DNA from: Cinnamomum chago
Lineage: Eukaryota > Streptophyta > Magnoliopsida > Laurales > Lauraceae
Length of the DNA: 64,000 bases
Assembly (NCBI GenBank): GCA_038049695.1
Contig: CP142461.1
Location: 38,427,501 to 38,491,500, forward strand
Reading direction: 5' to 3'
The notes under the pieces are model-generated. The model was not told the origin of the DNA, made no database searches, and worked only from the letters and a program-made list of their open reading frames with translations. The translations under genes were made by a program, and so were the position numbers. Positions 1 through 11,430 of this stretch are shown piece after piece. Numbering within the stretch: position 1 is the stretch's first letter; every line of letters begins with the position of its first letter.

Positions 1-269
1 AATTCAAAAGTGGTAGTAGCCTCCAAATTAGGAAAAGTTATGCATAAAGGTTGTTGATTCAAATCTGGGGCGGCAAGCTCTTTCAAAGTACGATTTCCAG
101 CCAAGACTTCCTCTTCGTCTAGATCAGAATTGCTAGCAAATAGGGAATCAAGAGCTAGATCGTTATTTTCAGAATTTCTCCGAGCTTCACTTCTTAATCT
201 GTGCAAAGTTCTTTCTATTTCTGGATCGTACTGCAAATCTCCTTGACTAGAAGATCGAGTTTCAGTCAT
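1..269 (-). CDS. Athila-like Ty3/gypsy Gag, N-terminal part, runs off the window
   Basis: The minus strand opens with ATG at 269-267 and stays open to the window edge (89 codons). The peptide begins MTETRSSSQGD and includes the block RTLKELAAPDLNQQPLCI. That block resembles the start of Gag in Athila-group plant gypsy elements, where Gag forms the particle. Upstream on the same strand lie a long leader and a perfect tRNA-Asp primer site, which supports this start. No stop or frameshift is seen in the visible part. The rest of gag and pol lies to the left of the window. The family assignment rests on the recalled motif and the primer site, not on a search. Confidence 0.8.
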   Translation of the reverse strand, partial: MTETRSSSQGDLQYDPEIERTLHRLRSEARRNSENNDLALDSLFASNSDLDEEEVLAGNRTLKELAAPDLNQQPLCITFPNLEATTTFE

Positions 270-387
270 AAGCAATCAAGGAAACCATAAAAATAAATCA
301 AGAAAAATCTAGAGTAATAATAATAATAATAAAAATCTACGCTAAAGTAAAAATAAAAATTCTACGCACAAAAATTAAACTCTAAAT

Positions 388-419
<32 letters not shown>

Positions 420-1413
420 TTTGTCCAAAAATAAAGATTGCAGAAAGATGACGTCAGCAAGGAGATGGCTGATGTCAGCCAAGAGGATGCAGGCGCAGTG
501 AGATGGCTGTTGCTGGGCTTCTGTGAAGTGAGTCAGGTCGGACCTAACTTGAACCGACCTGAAAACGATCCAAGGCTGGGTCTCCTTCCTCCCAACGATT
601 CAAAATTCTGCAGTTCTGTGAGAGAACTAGCAAACTACGCAAGGTAGTTTGCTGCCCCTTTCTTCTTCTTCCCCAGTCCGATCCCAGTGATGAGAAGCGA
701 TCCCCGCCTCTGATCAGTCTTCTGCTGTCGTGTCCCACCAGAGCCCTTCTCTGATCTCTCCTCTGGATGAAACCCAATCTGGACCTGGACCTCTTCTTCT
801 TCGTCTTCTTCTGGTTTAGGCAACTGCTGCAGGTCTTCTTCGTCCAGTCCGGTGACAGAAAACGGGACCAGTCCGGATCTTCAGAAATCCGGTCCGTAAA
901 GTTCGGAACAGTGCCCACTTTATGCCCAGCGACCCTAAATAAAAAAAAAGGAGTTGTAATGAAGATATGAGATGAAGTCAGAGAGAAGTAGAGAACAAAG
1001 AGGAAAAACATGGCAGCAGGCGCAGGCAGTAGAGAGATGGAGAGAGAATTTGGGATGATATGAGATGATAAAGAGATGTATAAAAGAAAGAAAAGAGAGA
1101 AAGTTGCTGAGTGGAGTTAAGAGGAATAAAGAGAACAGGGAGTGAGTGTGGGGGTGGTTTGGATAGATGGCTTGGGTGGTGAAGACAAGAAGCCCAGAAA
1201 GAGAAACAGCAGGCGGTGAGGAGTTGAGAGGGGTGAGGAGAATCAGAAATTAACCGGCAGATGCACCAAGGGGATTTAGGTGATTAACAAGCGCTGACAG
1301 ATGAAAAAGAAAACAGAGCAGAAAGTCGAATTAACCGGCGCAAACTGCTATAGTTTTTTTTTAATTTATTTATTTTGAAATTCACACGAAGCACAAAAAT
1401 TAACTAGAATCAC
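270..1413 (-). other. 5' leader of the Athila-like element
   Basis: This 1.1-kb stretch lies between the primer binding site and the gag start. It has AT-rich low-complexity sequence at about 310-424 (ATT/TTA and ATTT runs) and purine-rich sequence at about 950-1330. Short open frames on both strands show no recognisable domain. I read it as untranslated leader. Confidence 0.6.
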
Positions 1414-1431
1414 TCCCCGGCAACGGCGCCA
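1414..1431 (-). promoter_or_regulatory. Primer binding site, tRNA-Asp type
   Basis: On the minus strand the sequence reads TGGCGCCGTTGCCGGGGA. This is an 18-nt exact complement of the 3' end (with CCA) of plant tRNA-Asp as I recall it. The same primer is used by many Athila and Tat gypsy elements. It starts 5 nt after the LTR terminal CA, which fixes the element's orientation. Confidence 0.9.
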
Positions 1432-1436
1432 AAATT

Positions 1437-1543
1437 TGGTCGTGCTGTCGCCGGCACCCAAATATAATAAAACCTTTACTCCAAAAATAATAAATGTAGT
1501 AGTGCGAGTAAGGATCGTTCCCACGAAGAGTGTTTAGCCAACA
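1437..1543 (-). repeat. 3' end of the Athila-like 5' LTR (short or truncated)
   Basis: Read on the minus strand this ends in GACCA just before the primer site. It contains the GGGAACGATCC-type block common near the 3' end of such LTRs. The right boundary abuts copia gag sequence after only about 107 bp. Athila LTRs are normally 1 kb or longer, so the LTR is probably truncated. A TG start is possible at 1543, which would instead make it an unusually short LTR. Confidence 0.6.
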
Positions 1544-2382
1544 CAACTTGGGATGAAGAGTCATCAGAAGAAGAAAAATAACCTTCAATTGATACTTTTG
1601 AATCTGTGAATGGCAAGTTTGTGGCTTTCATGGCTAAGTCTATGTCTGACAATGATACTGATAAAGATAATGAAGATGAGATGTCAGATCAAGAAGAAAA
1701 TTCTACATTGAAGAATGAATTAGATCAAGCACTTGAAAATGTTCATCTCTTGGAAAGTCAGAAGAACTGTATAGCTGAAAATTTGACTACTGAGGGTTAG
1801 AAATTCAAGAAGGCTGAACAAGAGATTGAGACTCTGAGAATAGAGTTACAGAAGGTGAATTCGGAAAATAAAGATTTATAAGGAAAACTGAAGATTACTC
1901 TGTCGGAGCTAAAAGTGAAACAAGCTTCTGTAAATGAGATAAACATTGGTTCGAAGACTCTTACAAAAATCTTATGTAGCCAGAAGTCTCCTTTTGATAG
2001 CAGCGGTCTCAGTTATGATCATGGTGCATCCACTTCAAATGCTAAAGGTAAAATAGTTTTCGTTTGAAGTGTTGCACATGTTATTCCACGCACTGCACTT
2101 TCAAATAACGTGTCGAGTAGTTTTAAGAAAAAGAATGTGTCACGCGTTGCACGCACATCCATGTGTCACCATTGTGGAAAGCAAGGACACATTCGTCCCC
2201 ATTGCAAGAAGCTGCAAAGTTTACCCAAGACCGAGTAATGGCAGAAGAATTTTTCTCCACCCAAGACGGCTCAAGTTTGGGTTAGGAGGGCTAATTTGCC
2301 TAAGGAGTTTGCTCACACTGTGCTAATGGATCAAACTACACAGGTGTTGGTGGCTAATTATAAAAATCCCAGATCAAGGAGG
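1544..2382 (+). pseudogene. Ty1/copia gag remnant with zinc knuckle
   Basis: The reading frame shows acidic sequence (TTWDEESSEEEK, then DNDTDKDNEDEMSDQEEN), then a lysine/glutamate-rich coiled-coil-like stretch. A CCHC knuckle follows at 2164-2205 (CHHCGKQGHIRPHC). This order is typical of the C-terminal part of Gag in large Ty1/copia elements. In-frame stops occur near 1580, 1798, 1878 and 2065, so it is dead. The copia body continues at 24566 on the other side of the inserted Tat/Ogre-like element. No copia protease, integrase or reverse transcriptase is present between the two parts. Confidence 0.8.
2378..2382. repeat. Target site duplication (left) of the Tat/Ogre-like element
   Basis: GGAGG precedes the left LTR terminus and recurs at 24561-24565 right after the other LTR. 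Removing the element restores a continuous copia sequence. Confidence 0.9.
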
Positions 2383-3706
2383 TGTCGGATGTGAATTTTG
2401 ATCCCCCCAGGGAGGGAAATCGCCATTCATCTATATATACTATTTAAATTTTACATCGAAAATGAGGATTCCGACTACCCTCAAAATCGACGGATCACAA
2501 TCGCCAGCTACGGTAACGACCGTGTCACCGTTCTTCGACAAAAGCCGAAGAAGAATGGGAGAAAATAAATGGGTGGGTTTTTCCTCTCATCTAATGTGCT
2601 GCCGGCAACACACAAAGGTTTTCCTATCACATTAATTTGTTGGGTCTCATTGGGTCTCTTTAATATAGTGTCAATTCAGGGTTATGACTTAAAGTTCGAA
2701 TAAAGATTAATCCTCGCATAGAAAAATCATAGTATATCCAAGTGAAATAAAATAATTAAAATAAAGAAAATAAAAGGGGGAGGTGCCAAATATTTAAAAA
2801 GAGAATCAGCCCCGTTCCCGGGTACCCCCTTTAATCCCTTGGCAAAATAGGGTTTAAAGGCTGACTTTTCAAATCAAAATGATGATGCAAATGAGACTTT
2901 GACTTGTGATTTCTGTGTTTTTCGTGTGCGATACACGAGTGATAAAAAGTGAAAAGCCGATGGGATGTAATTGATTGAAGGTGGCCGATGGGCCGGTGCT
3001 TGTTTTAAAGGGGGCCGATTGGCCGTGATTGATTTAAAGGCGGCCGATGGGCCGAAATAAAAATCTGTAAAGTGTGTGAAATCACTCATCCTATCTTATT
3101 ATTCTCATTTATTCAATTTTAGAAATCAGCTCTTCATTCCCTTTTATGATTAAGTTCGATTAAATATCTAGCACCTGAGGTGGAGGAAGAAATAAAGGAA
3201 AAATCTTTTTTGGGTTGATTTTGTAGGTTTTGTAGTTTTTAGGGATTTTTGATATTGGGGCTAGAAGGGCCTACCTAGAGAATTTTACTTGGATTTACGT
3301 GATTAATGCCTTTTTACTGATCATCAGATTAACCCTAACTTAAGGTTCTAGACTGCCCATATCAGCTCTCCCGATCCCCTAACGGAACAAGAAAAGTGAT
3401 GGGACGAAACCGACTGCTCTAAACTACCTAATGAGAGAGAAGTCCGATTTATTCCTAGGGTGCTAATAGCCTAAGTTTGGCAATTCTCGTACCTAAGCAA
3501 TTTGGTTGAGTATGGTCCTAATTGGTTTGGTTCTTTTTAAATTGAAGGTTGATTAAGATTGATTTAGGGATGCTTTAAGGTTCTGATTAAGTTGTTTTTA
3601 AATATATTAAGATTAATCTATTTAGGTTGTTTAAGGTTTTGGAGTTTCGGGTTTTACTCCAAATGATGGAAAGATGTCAAAATCAGCGAAACGGGGGTGA
3701 CGGAGG

Positions 3707-6700
3707 ACTTGGGCGCACCTGTGGTTGCACCTAGGTCACTTTGGTGACTTGGGCGAACAGATAGTGGCGCCCAAGTTCCAGGTCTCGTGTGGCTTGGCTG
3801 GCGGTGAGGAATTGACTTAATCTTCAGAATTCGTAGGGTTTCTATTTGATGCAAGTCTCTATTTTGAAGTTATTTTAAGTTTTCGGTTGTTTTATTTCAA
3901 TGATCTTAAGTTCGGAACTTGAAACGTAACTGAATTTCGCAACTTGAATTTGACAAAGGACTTGGGCGCATTTATAAGTGCGTCTAAGTGGTTTTGTGCA
4001 GTTGGGCGCACTAGTAGTGGCGCCCAAGTGGTGGCTTGATGTTCTTTGGTCGTCTGACTTTGATTCGAAGTCCCGGATGGGTTTAAGTTAATTAATTTTT
4101 TATTTTAGGACTGTTATAGGTTCTGTGATGGTTCTAAGATGTTGATTGAGGTCAAGGTTCAAAGCGAATAAGGATTCGATGGTCCCCGGGGCTAGAATGA
4201 GACTTGGGCGCACCTGTGGTTGCGACCTAGTGTCTGGTGCTTGGGTTTTAGTGCTTTCCGGGACTCGTTCACTTAAACTTGGATTTTCAGATGTTCTATG
4301 TTAACAAATCTATATTTCGGGTTGGTCTTGAGTCATTAAACCTTAAATGTGCCAGTGGTTTGGGTTCGGGAGTTGAAACACGACCGGAACGTGCTTTGGG
4401 ATTGGACGTGTGCGCCCAGGTTTCTGGGGTGACTTGGGCGCACCTGTAAGGGGCGCCCAAGTGTCTATCTGTTGGGTGATTTCGAGTTCGTCCAATTCTA
4501 GAGTGTTTCTTAGTCGGATTCGGGTATTCCAATTTGTTCCTTGATTGAGGGATATCTTTATTCTTTAGATGTGAATTGTCTATTGTTTTAATTAGATCTT
4601 GACAAGGGTCTTAAAGTTTGAATTTAGGTGGGGGTTGTCAATTATAATTGTTTTGGTTAAGGTTTGAATTAAAGTCTGATTTGAGGTTGAAGTTCAGGTT
4701 ATGATTTTATTAATTTGACTTTATAAATTAAGGCTCTTGAATTAGAGGTTTGTTGTTTAAATTTATCAATTGATATTTTAATTGGATCTTTGAGTGATTA
4801 AGGTTTATTAATTAGGGTTTTGATTATAGTTTTGTTGATTAGGGATTGCTTAAAGTTTTTAATTAGGGGTTTTAGTTAAAGTATTTTATTAGGATTGATT
4901 AACTCGCTTAGTCATGAATAGAATATCCTAGGATTATCTACCTAATATCTATTCTTTTTATAGATTTTTCTAGTTCTTTTAATTTTTTTTGGTTCTCTTC
5001 TCCAATTACTAAAGAGTAAGATAAGAAGGGAAGAGTTTTATGCTTTTGTGATTTTTTTGGTGTTCTATGCAATATTAATGTAACCTAACTTAAAGTGTGT
5101 TGATTCAATAATTCGAAGTCTAAAAATTCAATAATCAGTTATAATCATCACAGAGATTCAACAACAATTTAAATGAAATGCAAGATGTGGAAAACGCGAG
5201 CCAGAAGACGAATTGGGGACTTGGGCGCATACACAGGGGCGCCTAAGTGTCTCCTCACTACTTGGGCGCGCACACAGTGGCGCCCAAGTGTCTCCTTACG
5301 GGTTGTGATGCACTTGCAATTTTCAGCAATATTCCAATGCAATTTTTAACACGATTTCTAACAATTAGCGACTAAATGTAGAGTCCTAATATGAATCAAT
5401 GATATCAGAACTTCTGGGTTTGAAAACGGTGATGTGAGGACTAAGATTCGAGGGACAAATCCCTTTGCAGAGACTGGCAGTGGCTCCCAAGTGCCTGTAT
5501 TCTTTCTTCCTTTCTTTTCCTTGCTTTTTAACGATGCATATAGTCCTCTTTCCAAAAATCTGAAGGCTTTAATATCGATTTTTTTAAAGATAGACTTGGA
5601 TCAAAGAACCAGAATGCACACGAAATGGGAAATCGGGGTTGAAACCCTAAGCTTGGAAGGGGCGCCCAAGTGCTTTCCTCCACTTTTCTTCCTCTTTTGT
5701 TTCTTTTCTCAATGCTTTTCGCGTGATTTGGAGCACAAAGTTTCAGATCCGAAGGTCCCGATATCAATATGTATGAGAATGAATTCATATCTAAGGAATG
5801 AAATATATGCGATAGGAAAATCGGGGTCAAAATTCCATGCAGGGCTTGGGCGCACCTACAATTGCGCCTAAGTGCTCTGCTGCACTTTTTTTTCCTTTAC
5901 TCCCTTTTTCCAACCCTTTTCGCGTGATTTCAAACACAAAGTTACAGATCCGAAGGTCCCGATATCAATATGTATGAGAATGAATTCGGATCTGAGAAAG
6001 GAAGCGCACGCGATATGAAAATCGGGGTTAAAACCCTATGTAGGGACTTGGATGCACCCACAGTTGCGCCCAAGTGCTCTGTTGCACTCTTTCTTCCTCA
6101 AATTCTGATTTTTCCTAATAAAATGATATGAATGTAAATCTATCCTAATCACGAGTTCAAGATGGTGAAAATGATGCAGATCTACAACCTATAGATGATC
6201 CTAAGCATATTACTAATGATCGATGACTATTAGATGTTAGATCTACTGAAAAGCACTACTATTATTACAGATCTACATTGTATGCATGATCCTAAGCATG
6301 TTTCTAATCATTAATGGTGCTGAATACTAATTGAAGAGAACTAAATCTAGAAATACCAGTTTGGGTTGTATTTTTCAAGCCCTAGAATGAAGCTTTTGCG
6401 CAAGTCCATGGCTTTTGGAAACCTTCTCCATTGCTGATCTTGGAAACCAGAAGGCTCCTCTTCTCCTTTCTTCTAAAGCTTCCTCTATGGTGGCCACTCT
6501 CTCTTTTCCTCTCCCTTGTACTTATCTCTTTTTCTATTTTTTTGGCAGCCTCCTTTGTAAATGGTATAAGAGATCATTATATAAGGGTTTTCTCATGGAG
6601 AAGGGGTTAGGGCTGCTGTTTGCACGAACATCTAGAAGTTTCACGCAAACCAAGGTGGATCTAAGGTTATAGGTGACTTGGGCGCACCTAGGGTGGCGCC

Positions 6701-7336
6701 CAAGTGGATTCTGTGACTTGGGCGTACACATAGGTGTGCCCATGTCTTGTTTTGGGGCTAGGTGGGCTTAGGGTTCGGTTTCAGACTGTTTTTGGGCTGA
6801 GGTCGGGTCGGAACTGCGAAAGATAGAGCGAAACCCACATAAGTATGCATTCAAGTGCTTTTCTAGGGCAACCGGGGACCTGGGCGCACTTGTATGTGCG
6901 CCCAAGTACAGGCTGGGACATGGGCGCACCTAGGGTGGCGCCCAAGTGTGTCTCTGGTGGGGGGGCCGCTAGGGTAGTCTCTTGGCGGTCATATCTCTTG
7001 GACCGTTTGTCCGAATTAGAGGTTCTGCATATCGTTGGAAAGCTCTCGAAATGTAGAATCTATTGGTCCATATATCATAATGATCGGAGGTCAGGAAAAG
7101 GTAGGGACTTGGGCGCACACACAAGTGCACCCATGTCTTTTTATGGGGTTAAGTTGATCTAGGGTCTGGTTCGGGTTGTTTTCGGATTGAATTTGGACTA
7201 AAATAGTGGAAACTGGGCTTGGACGCACCTGTGGGGGCACCTATGTGATTTTCAAGGTGACTGGGGACCTGGGCGTACCTGTGTGTGCGCCCAAGTGCAT
7301 TTCTGGACATGGGCGCACCTGTAGTGGCTCCCAGGT
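3707..7336. repeat. Dispersed palindrome ACTTGGGCGCAC..GCGCCCAAGT in doublets
   Basis: About 21 imperfect 30-bp inverted words follow the pattern ACTTGGGCGCAC, 5-7 variable bases, then GTGGCGCCCAAGT. Doublets begin at 3707/3747, 3960/4001, 4392(decayed)/4432, 5219/5260, 6676/6716, 6878/6918 and 7267/7307, so partners start 40-41 bp apart. Single or half copies lie near 4202, 5470, 5650, 5844, 6046, 7107 and 7218. The right-hand LTR carries the same set. Most mismatches hit the outer bases or the loop. Confidence 0.9.
5484..6087. repeat. About three 200-bp tandem units inside the LTR
   Basis: The units at about 5686-5884 and 5884-6087 share a pyrimidine-rich start, the phrase CGAAGGTCCCGATATCAATA, an AATCGGGGT phrase, and one palindromic word at the end. 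The unit at about 5484-5685 is a more diverged copy. The block recurs at about 22200-22790 in the other LTR, so it predates insertion. Confidence 0.8.
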
Positions 7337-7493
7337 GTGTTTCTAGCGAGGTCATTAGGGCAGTCTTCCGAGGGGCATATCTTTTGATTCGTTTGTCCGA
7401 TTTGGACGTTCTATATATCGTCGGAAAGCTCTGGGAACGTAGAATATTTTGGTCCATACATTCTAATGGTTGGAGGTCAGGAAAATTTAGGGA
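6716..7493. repeat. Two diverged units of about 390 bp inside the LTR
   Basis: The stretches at 6953-7107 and 7343-7493 match closely (phrases TCATATCTCTTGGACCGTTT, TCGTTGGAAAGCTCT and GGAGGTCAGGAAAA). Each is flanked by palindromic words. The LTR therefore grew by duplicating segments that carry the words. Confidence 0.75.
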
Positions 7494-7863
7494 TATGATG
7501 ATCAATGATCCTAGCCTCCTAATTCATGCTAATCATATCGTACTTAGGCAAACTAAGTGTAATCTCTTTAGGAACAACCTGAGTGTGTTCTATGTAGTCT
7601 GGAAGGGGCTTGGGTAGTGTTGTAGTCCATTCCTTGTTTGAATAGTGGGTTCAACTCGAGATCTACACGTGATTTGGCATTTTCTCTCACAATTTCTATG
7701 AATCATCGAACTTAGTTAAAAATTATCAACGAGCATCTTCATCGTCATTAATTAACCTGAATTATGCCATTAACCATTCAATTATGGGTGAAATGGGGGC
7801 ACCATTATATATGATAGGTGTTTAAGGCTATCATACGGGGCCAAATGAGGTGTCTGCAGTATG

Positions 7864-7872
7864 CCCCTCTTT
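7864..7872 (-). promoter_or_regulatory. Polypurine tract of the Tat/Ogre-like element
   Basis: On minus the sequence reads AAAGAGGGG, then CATAC, directly before the 3' LTR start (TGCAGACACC). This is where plus-strand DNA priming is expected, and it supports minus-strand orientation. Confidence 0.7.
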
Positions 7873-7905
7873 GGAGTGCAACTCGTAGAGAGTTGTGCTC
7901 CAAAG
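7869..7905. repeat. Stem-loop overlapping the polypurine tract
   Basis: Arms CTTTGGAGTGCAACTC (7869-7884) and GAGTTGTGCTCCAAAG (7890-7905) pair with 14 of 16 matches around a 5-nt loop. Confidence 0.7.
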
Positions 7906-8114
7906 AAACTAGACACACCACTCATGACTCACAGGAACTTTTGAACTCGCGAGAGTGGTCACCTGCGGATGTATGCAATTGCAAACTTGTTCCAAAGGTG
8001 AGGTTCACTTTTCTAGGATCGATCCTGATTCAGGGGAAAAAAAGAAGAAGTTACGTGCCTACTGATTTGATTGGAAACCTGAGATCTGTGCCTCGGTGCC
8101 CGTGGTGAGTTGGA

Positions 8115-8228
8115 AACTGTGCCCCAGTTGTTGAATTTAAAGTGATGGTGGGAACTGTGTCCCGGTTGCTTAATTTAAAGTGATGGTGGGAACTGTGCCT
8201 AAGTGGTCTGAATCAAAAGTCGATCTTT
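8115..8228. repeat. 38-bp tandem repeat
   Basis: Units starting near 8115, 8153 and 8191 share AACTGTGCCCCAGTT-like sequence followed by TTTAAAGTGATGGTGGG. The third unit is partial. Confidence 0.75.
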
Positions 8229-9255
8229 CGATTCGCTAAGTCACTATTAGAATTTCATTTGTTCTCGCAATAGAGTTCAATCCAATTTGTCATATATAAT
8301 GTCTTTTTACTTTCATCCATAGTTGAATGCTCAAGGCATAGTTACTAACTAGCAATAATGCAGATCTTGAAGGCAATCACAAACATTGTTCAAGCAATGG
8401 TGTGGGGTGCATGTGAGAATGAGATGCATTTTTTTAAAAAAAGATATTTTTATTTTGAAACTCGGGTATGCATCGAAGAAGCTAAATCAATGGAAAATGT
8501 TCACCGGAATAACCGTCACTCTCTAGGGATCTTGGTCTTCACCCAAGCCTAGATGAGAACCTATGATAGATTCAATCATCATTTTGTGCTTATCATGGAG
8601 AGTTTCAAGTTACACGGATTCCATTCTCCAACGTCAAGATTTGAGTCGGCAAACACCACAATGCGTGGTAACACGGTATTATGGTCACCATACCGATTAT
8701 AAGCGCTTAAGGGAGGCCTACGGCGACTCAATTTCCAGATGTGAAGTAAAATCATGAAAATCCATAGTTAGGGGTACTTACCTCAAGAGCTTTTCATAAA
8801 TTCAATGATGGGGCTCATTGCCGCTTTCTTCCGTTGTTCATTTGCAGAAGTTTGTGTCATTCACCTCCATCAGCGTGCTTGAATCACCTTTGGTGTTCTT
8901 ATTTTTGGGTTGGAAATCTGCAGTGGACAAACACTAAAAGATTATGCGCTCTTGTCTGTTAATACTCAATTTTATAACTTGTAGAAATAATGATTCTAAT
9001 TTCCACTGATGGAGATGACATGGGATGCAATGCACAATGTTAGATGTACGCGTGATGGGATTAGAGTGTATGGAATGAGTTTCCATGTGAAGGAGTGATG
9101 CCCGGCGAGTATTTTTTTTTGGTTACTGAATTGCTTTCATTACTCTCTTTTGGTTGTTATTTGTTGTCGCCATTGTTGATTTGATTACTAATCATCAACG
9201 AACCATCTTGTTTTTAACTTCATGCATTGTAGGGTTCTTCGAGTTAAAAGATGGG

Positions 9256-9424
9256 GTTGGGCGCACATGGAGGGGCGCCCATGTGTTCTTGTGCACTTGG
9301 GCGCACATAGAGTAGTCTTTCCTACTTGGTTCAGAATTCTTTTAAGGCGGTTATGCGGGGCAGTCTTGGCGTGATGGAATTGGAAAGTGGGGGACTTGGG
9401 CGCCACTATGAGTGCGCCCAAGTG
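9256..9424. repeat. Palindromic word copies in the internal region
   Basis: Copies start at about 9256 and 9295, a doublet 39-40 bp apart like those in the LTR. A further copy lies at 9392-9424 (ACTTGGGCGCCAC..GCGCCCAAGT). The word is therefore not confined to the LTRs. Confidence 0.8.
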
Positions 9425-9458
9425 GCATTCCGTCCTCTTTTGAAACTAGGACACTAAC

Positions 9459-11430
9459 CTATATAAGGAAGGGCTGCATATGGGTTTCTCCACGTTTTCT
9501 ACTCCTCAAACTTCGAGTTTCAGGGTCCTTGGTCTCCCTCTTGTCGTCAAGTAAGCACACTTTTCTCTCTCTTGGTCCTAAAGCACGCAATATGCTTTCT
9601 AGTTGCTTTACTCATCCTTGAGGCATGATGGGATGTTCTTTTTGTGCTTAAATCTCAAATTGGTTTTGAATTTGTCCACGTTATGCTCTTGTCTCTCTCT
9701 CGGATTAGATCATCTTCTTCATTCTTTTTCTCGTTTTGGTTTTCAAAACAAAGGTGTTTCTTGTCTAAGTCGGTTGTTCAAGTTTGATTAGTTTGTTTCT
9801 TCTTAGATTAATTGTTTTAATTATGTTGTTTGATCATGTGTGTTGGTTGGTTTTATCATATTTACATTCATGTTTAAGTTCCTTAAACTTTTTACTCATT
9901 TTAGTATTCTTTTGAATCGGTTTGTGATTTTTAGGTTGTTTGTGTTTTTGTTCTTGAATTGGACATGGTCCCCTTTCTTTCACTTTTCATTATTTTTATC
10001 CAAAAATCTTGAACCCATGTGGTCCGGTCCTAATTTTGCAAAGAGGATAATTATTGATCAAAGATAGCTTTAGGAGTGGACCATGGATTAGGTTTGTTCA
10101 AATTCTATGGCATATACCTCCGAGTTTTCTATCTTCTTTCTGTTTCCTTAAATAAAGTTCTAAGATGTGGAATGAGGTTCGACCATTAGCTGTGATGGCC
10201 ATACAGGTGATGGGTCTTCATGGAAATGGTGGGGCATGTCCGCTTCAATTTGGGGATGAAGGTCTTAGCCTCCGATTTCATTAAAAATGGATATGTTGAT
10301 GGGGAGATCAATGCCTAACAAGATTTAGGCCAAAATTTGGGGAAAAAAGGGATTTTGTGCAATTTGTGGAAATTAATGAAATTAGTTGGTGTGATTGGGT
10401 TTGTTGAGAGTGTTAGTTAATTTAGATTCAGTTTTTGGTGAATTTTTTGTGTTTTATTGTTTTTTTTTCTGGATTTAAGGGGGTAGTTTTAATTCTTCTT
10501 CTTTTTGTGTGTATGTATATAAGTTTATGCGTGATATGTGGTGTTTGATGAGTGATGAATTATAGATGTGGTTGTGGTGTAATGAGGTGAAGTGAAATGG
10601 AGTGAGGTGCGGAGGTAAAGACGTGAAGGAGTATGGAATAAAGTGATGTGTGGAGGAGTGGTAAAGTTCTATTTCCTATGAATGATGTATGCATGCAAAC
10701 CATAGAAATGTGTGTTTTATTATCATTTCTTGTTGATTGTGGTTATGAGGTGTGTTTTAACTTTGTCTTTTAGCTTAGTTGTGGATTAATTGAACCTTAA
10801 AATTGGTTTTGTTCATTTTTAATTTGCTTTTGTTGTTTGGTTTGTTTTGTTTTGTTTATTTGTTGCTTTTTTTTGCTGTTTTTTTTTTATATCATTGGTG
10901 AGTCGGTTTTTATTATGTTTTTTTTTGTTGTGTCTATTAAGTTCGTTGTTATTGGTTGGTTGGTGGATTTTATTGATGGTTAATCTGTTGTTTTTGCAGT
11001 GAAAACCAAAAAGAGGGTGGAGGGTGTTCTACGACAACCTCGATTGATTTTGGCATGGAGAGGCAAGGAGGAGTGCAACGAAGCTACCATTTCATCTTGA
11101 ATGAGCCGAGGAACCACAAGATATGCACCCTTTTTCTCTACTTTATTGGGTTAAGTCTTTAATTTACGTTTAAGTTTAAGTTTAATTATAATTATAATTT
11201 TTTTTAGTTTTCTTCTTTTAAGTTCAAGTTTGGTTTTATTTTTAAATTTGAGTTTGGTTTTAGTTCTTCATTTAGTGAGTTGATTTCTTTTATGGAATTT
11301 AATATGGCAGGTCACTTGGCTCCCCGATTAAGATGGCTCGAATGACGGTGTGGGAGAACATTATTTATTTGAAAGAATATTTGATTCCATGTTCCAAAAA
11401 TTGCATATAGGATTCTCGTTTGTGTCATTG
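9459..11430 (+). other. Possible antisense spliced transcription unit
   Basis: A TATA-like site CTATATAAGG (9459-9468) lies just after a palindromic word. A donor-like CAA/GTAAGCA follows at 9551, then an acceptor-like TTTTTGCAG ending at 10999, a donor-like GG/GTTAAGT at 11150 and an acceptor-like ATATGGCAG ending at 11310. The presumed exon 11000-11149 is open in one frame. Joined to 11311 it stays open for about 30 more codons. No known domain is seen. Some Tat-lineage elements carry antisense genes in this zone, but here the evidence is only signal order. Confidence 0.25.

Larger units (their letters stand above)
2383..7858 (-). repeat. 3' LTR of the Tat/Ogre-like element (5476 bp)
   Basis: It aligns along its length with 19062-24560 with scattered substitutions and small indels. 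The outer end is TGTCGGATG on plus (terminal CA on minus). The inner end is GTGTCTGCA on plus (TGCAGACAC on minus; the other copy has TGTAGACAC). It carries about 21 copies of a palindromic word (see 3707-7336) and several internal duplications. A TATATAA-like site is at about 6574-6580. Confidence 0.92.

Noticed and set aside
438..970. Small frames on both strands in the Athila-like leader
   Set aside because: They overlap each other on opposite strands, have biased low-complexity composition, and fall in an untranslated leader.
1414..1431. tRNA-Asp gene fragment
   Set aside because: Only the 18-nt 3' complement is present, next to an LTR end, so it is a primer binding site.
5434..7617. Several 80-145-codon frames in the Tat/Ogre-like LTRs rich in WAHL, GAP and RPS phrases
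   Set aside because: They arise from translation of the repeated palindromic word in different frames. They share no domain and lack consistent starts between the two LTRs.
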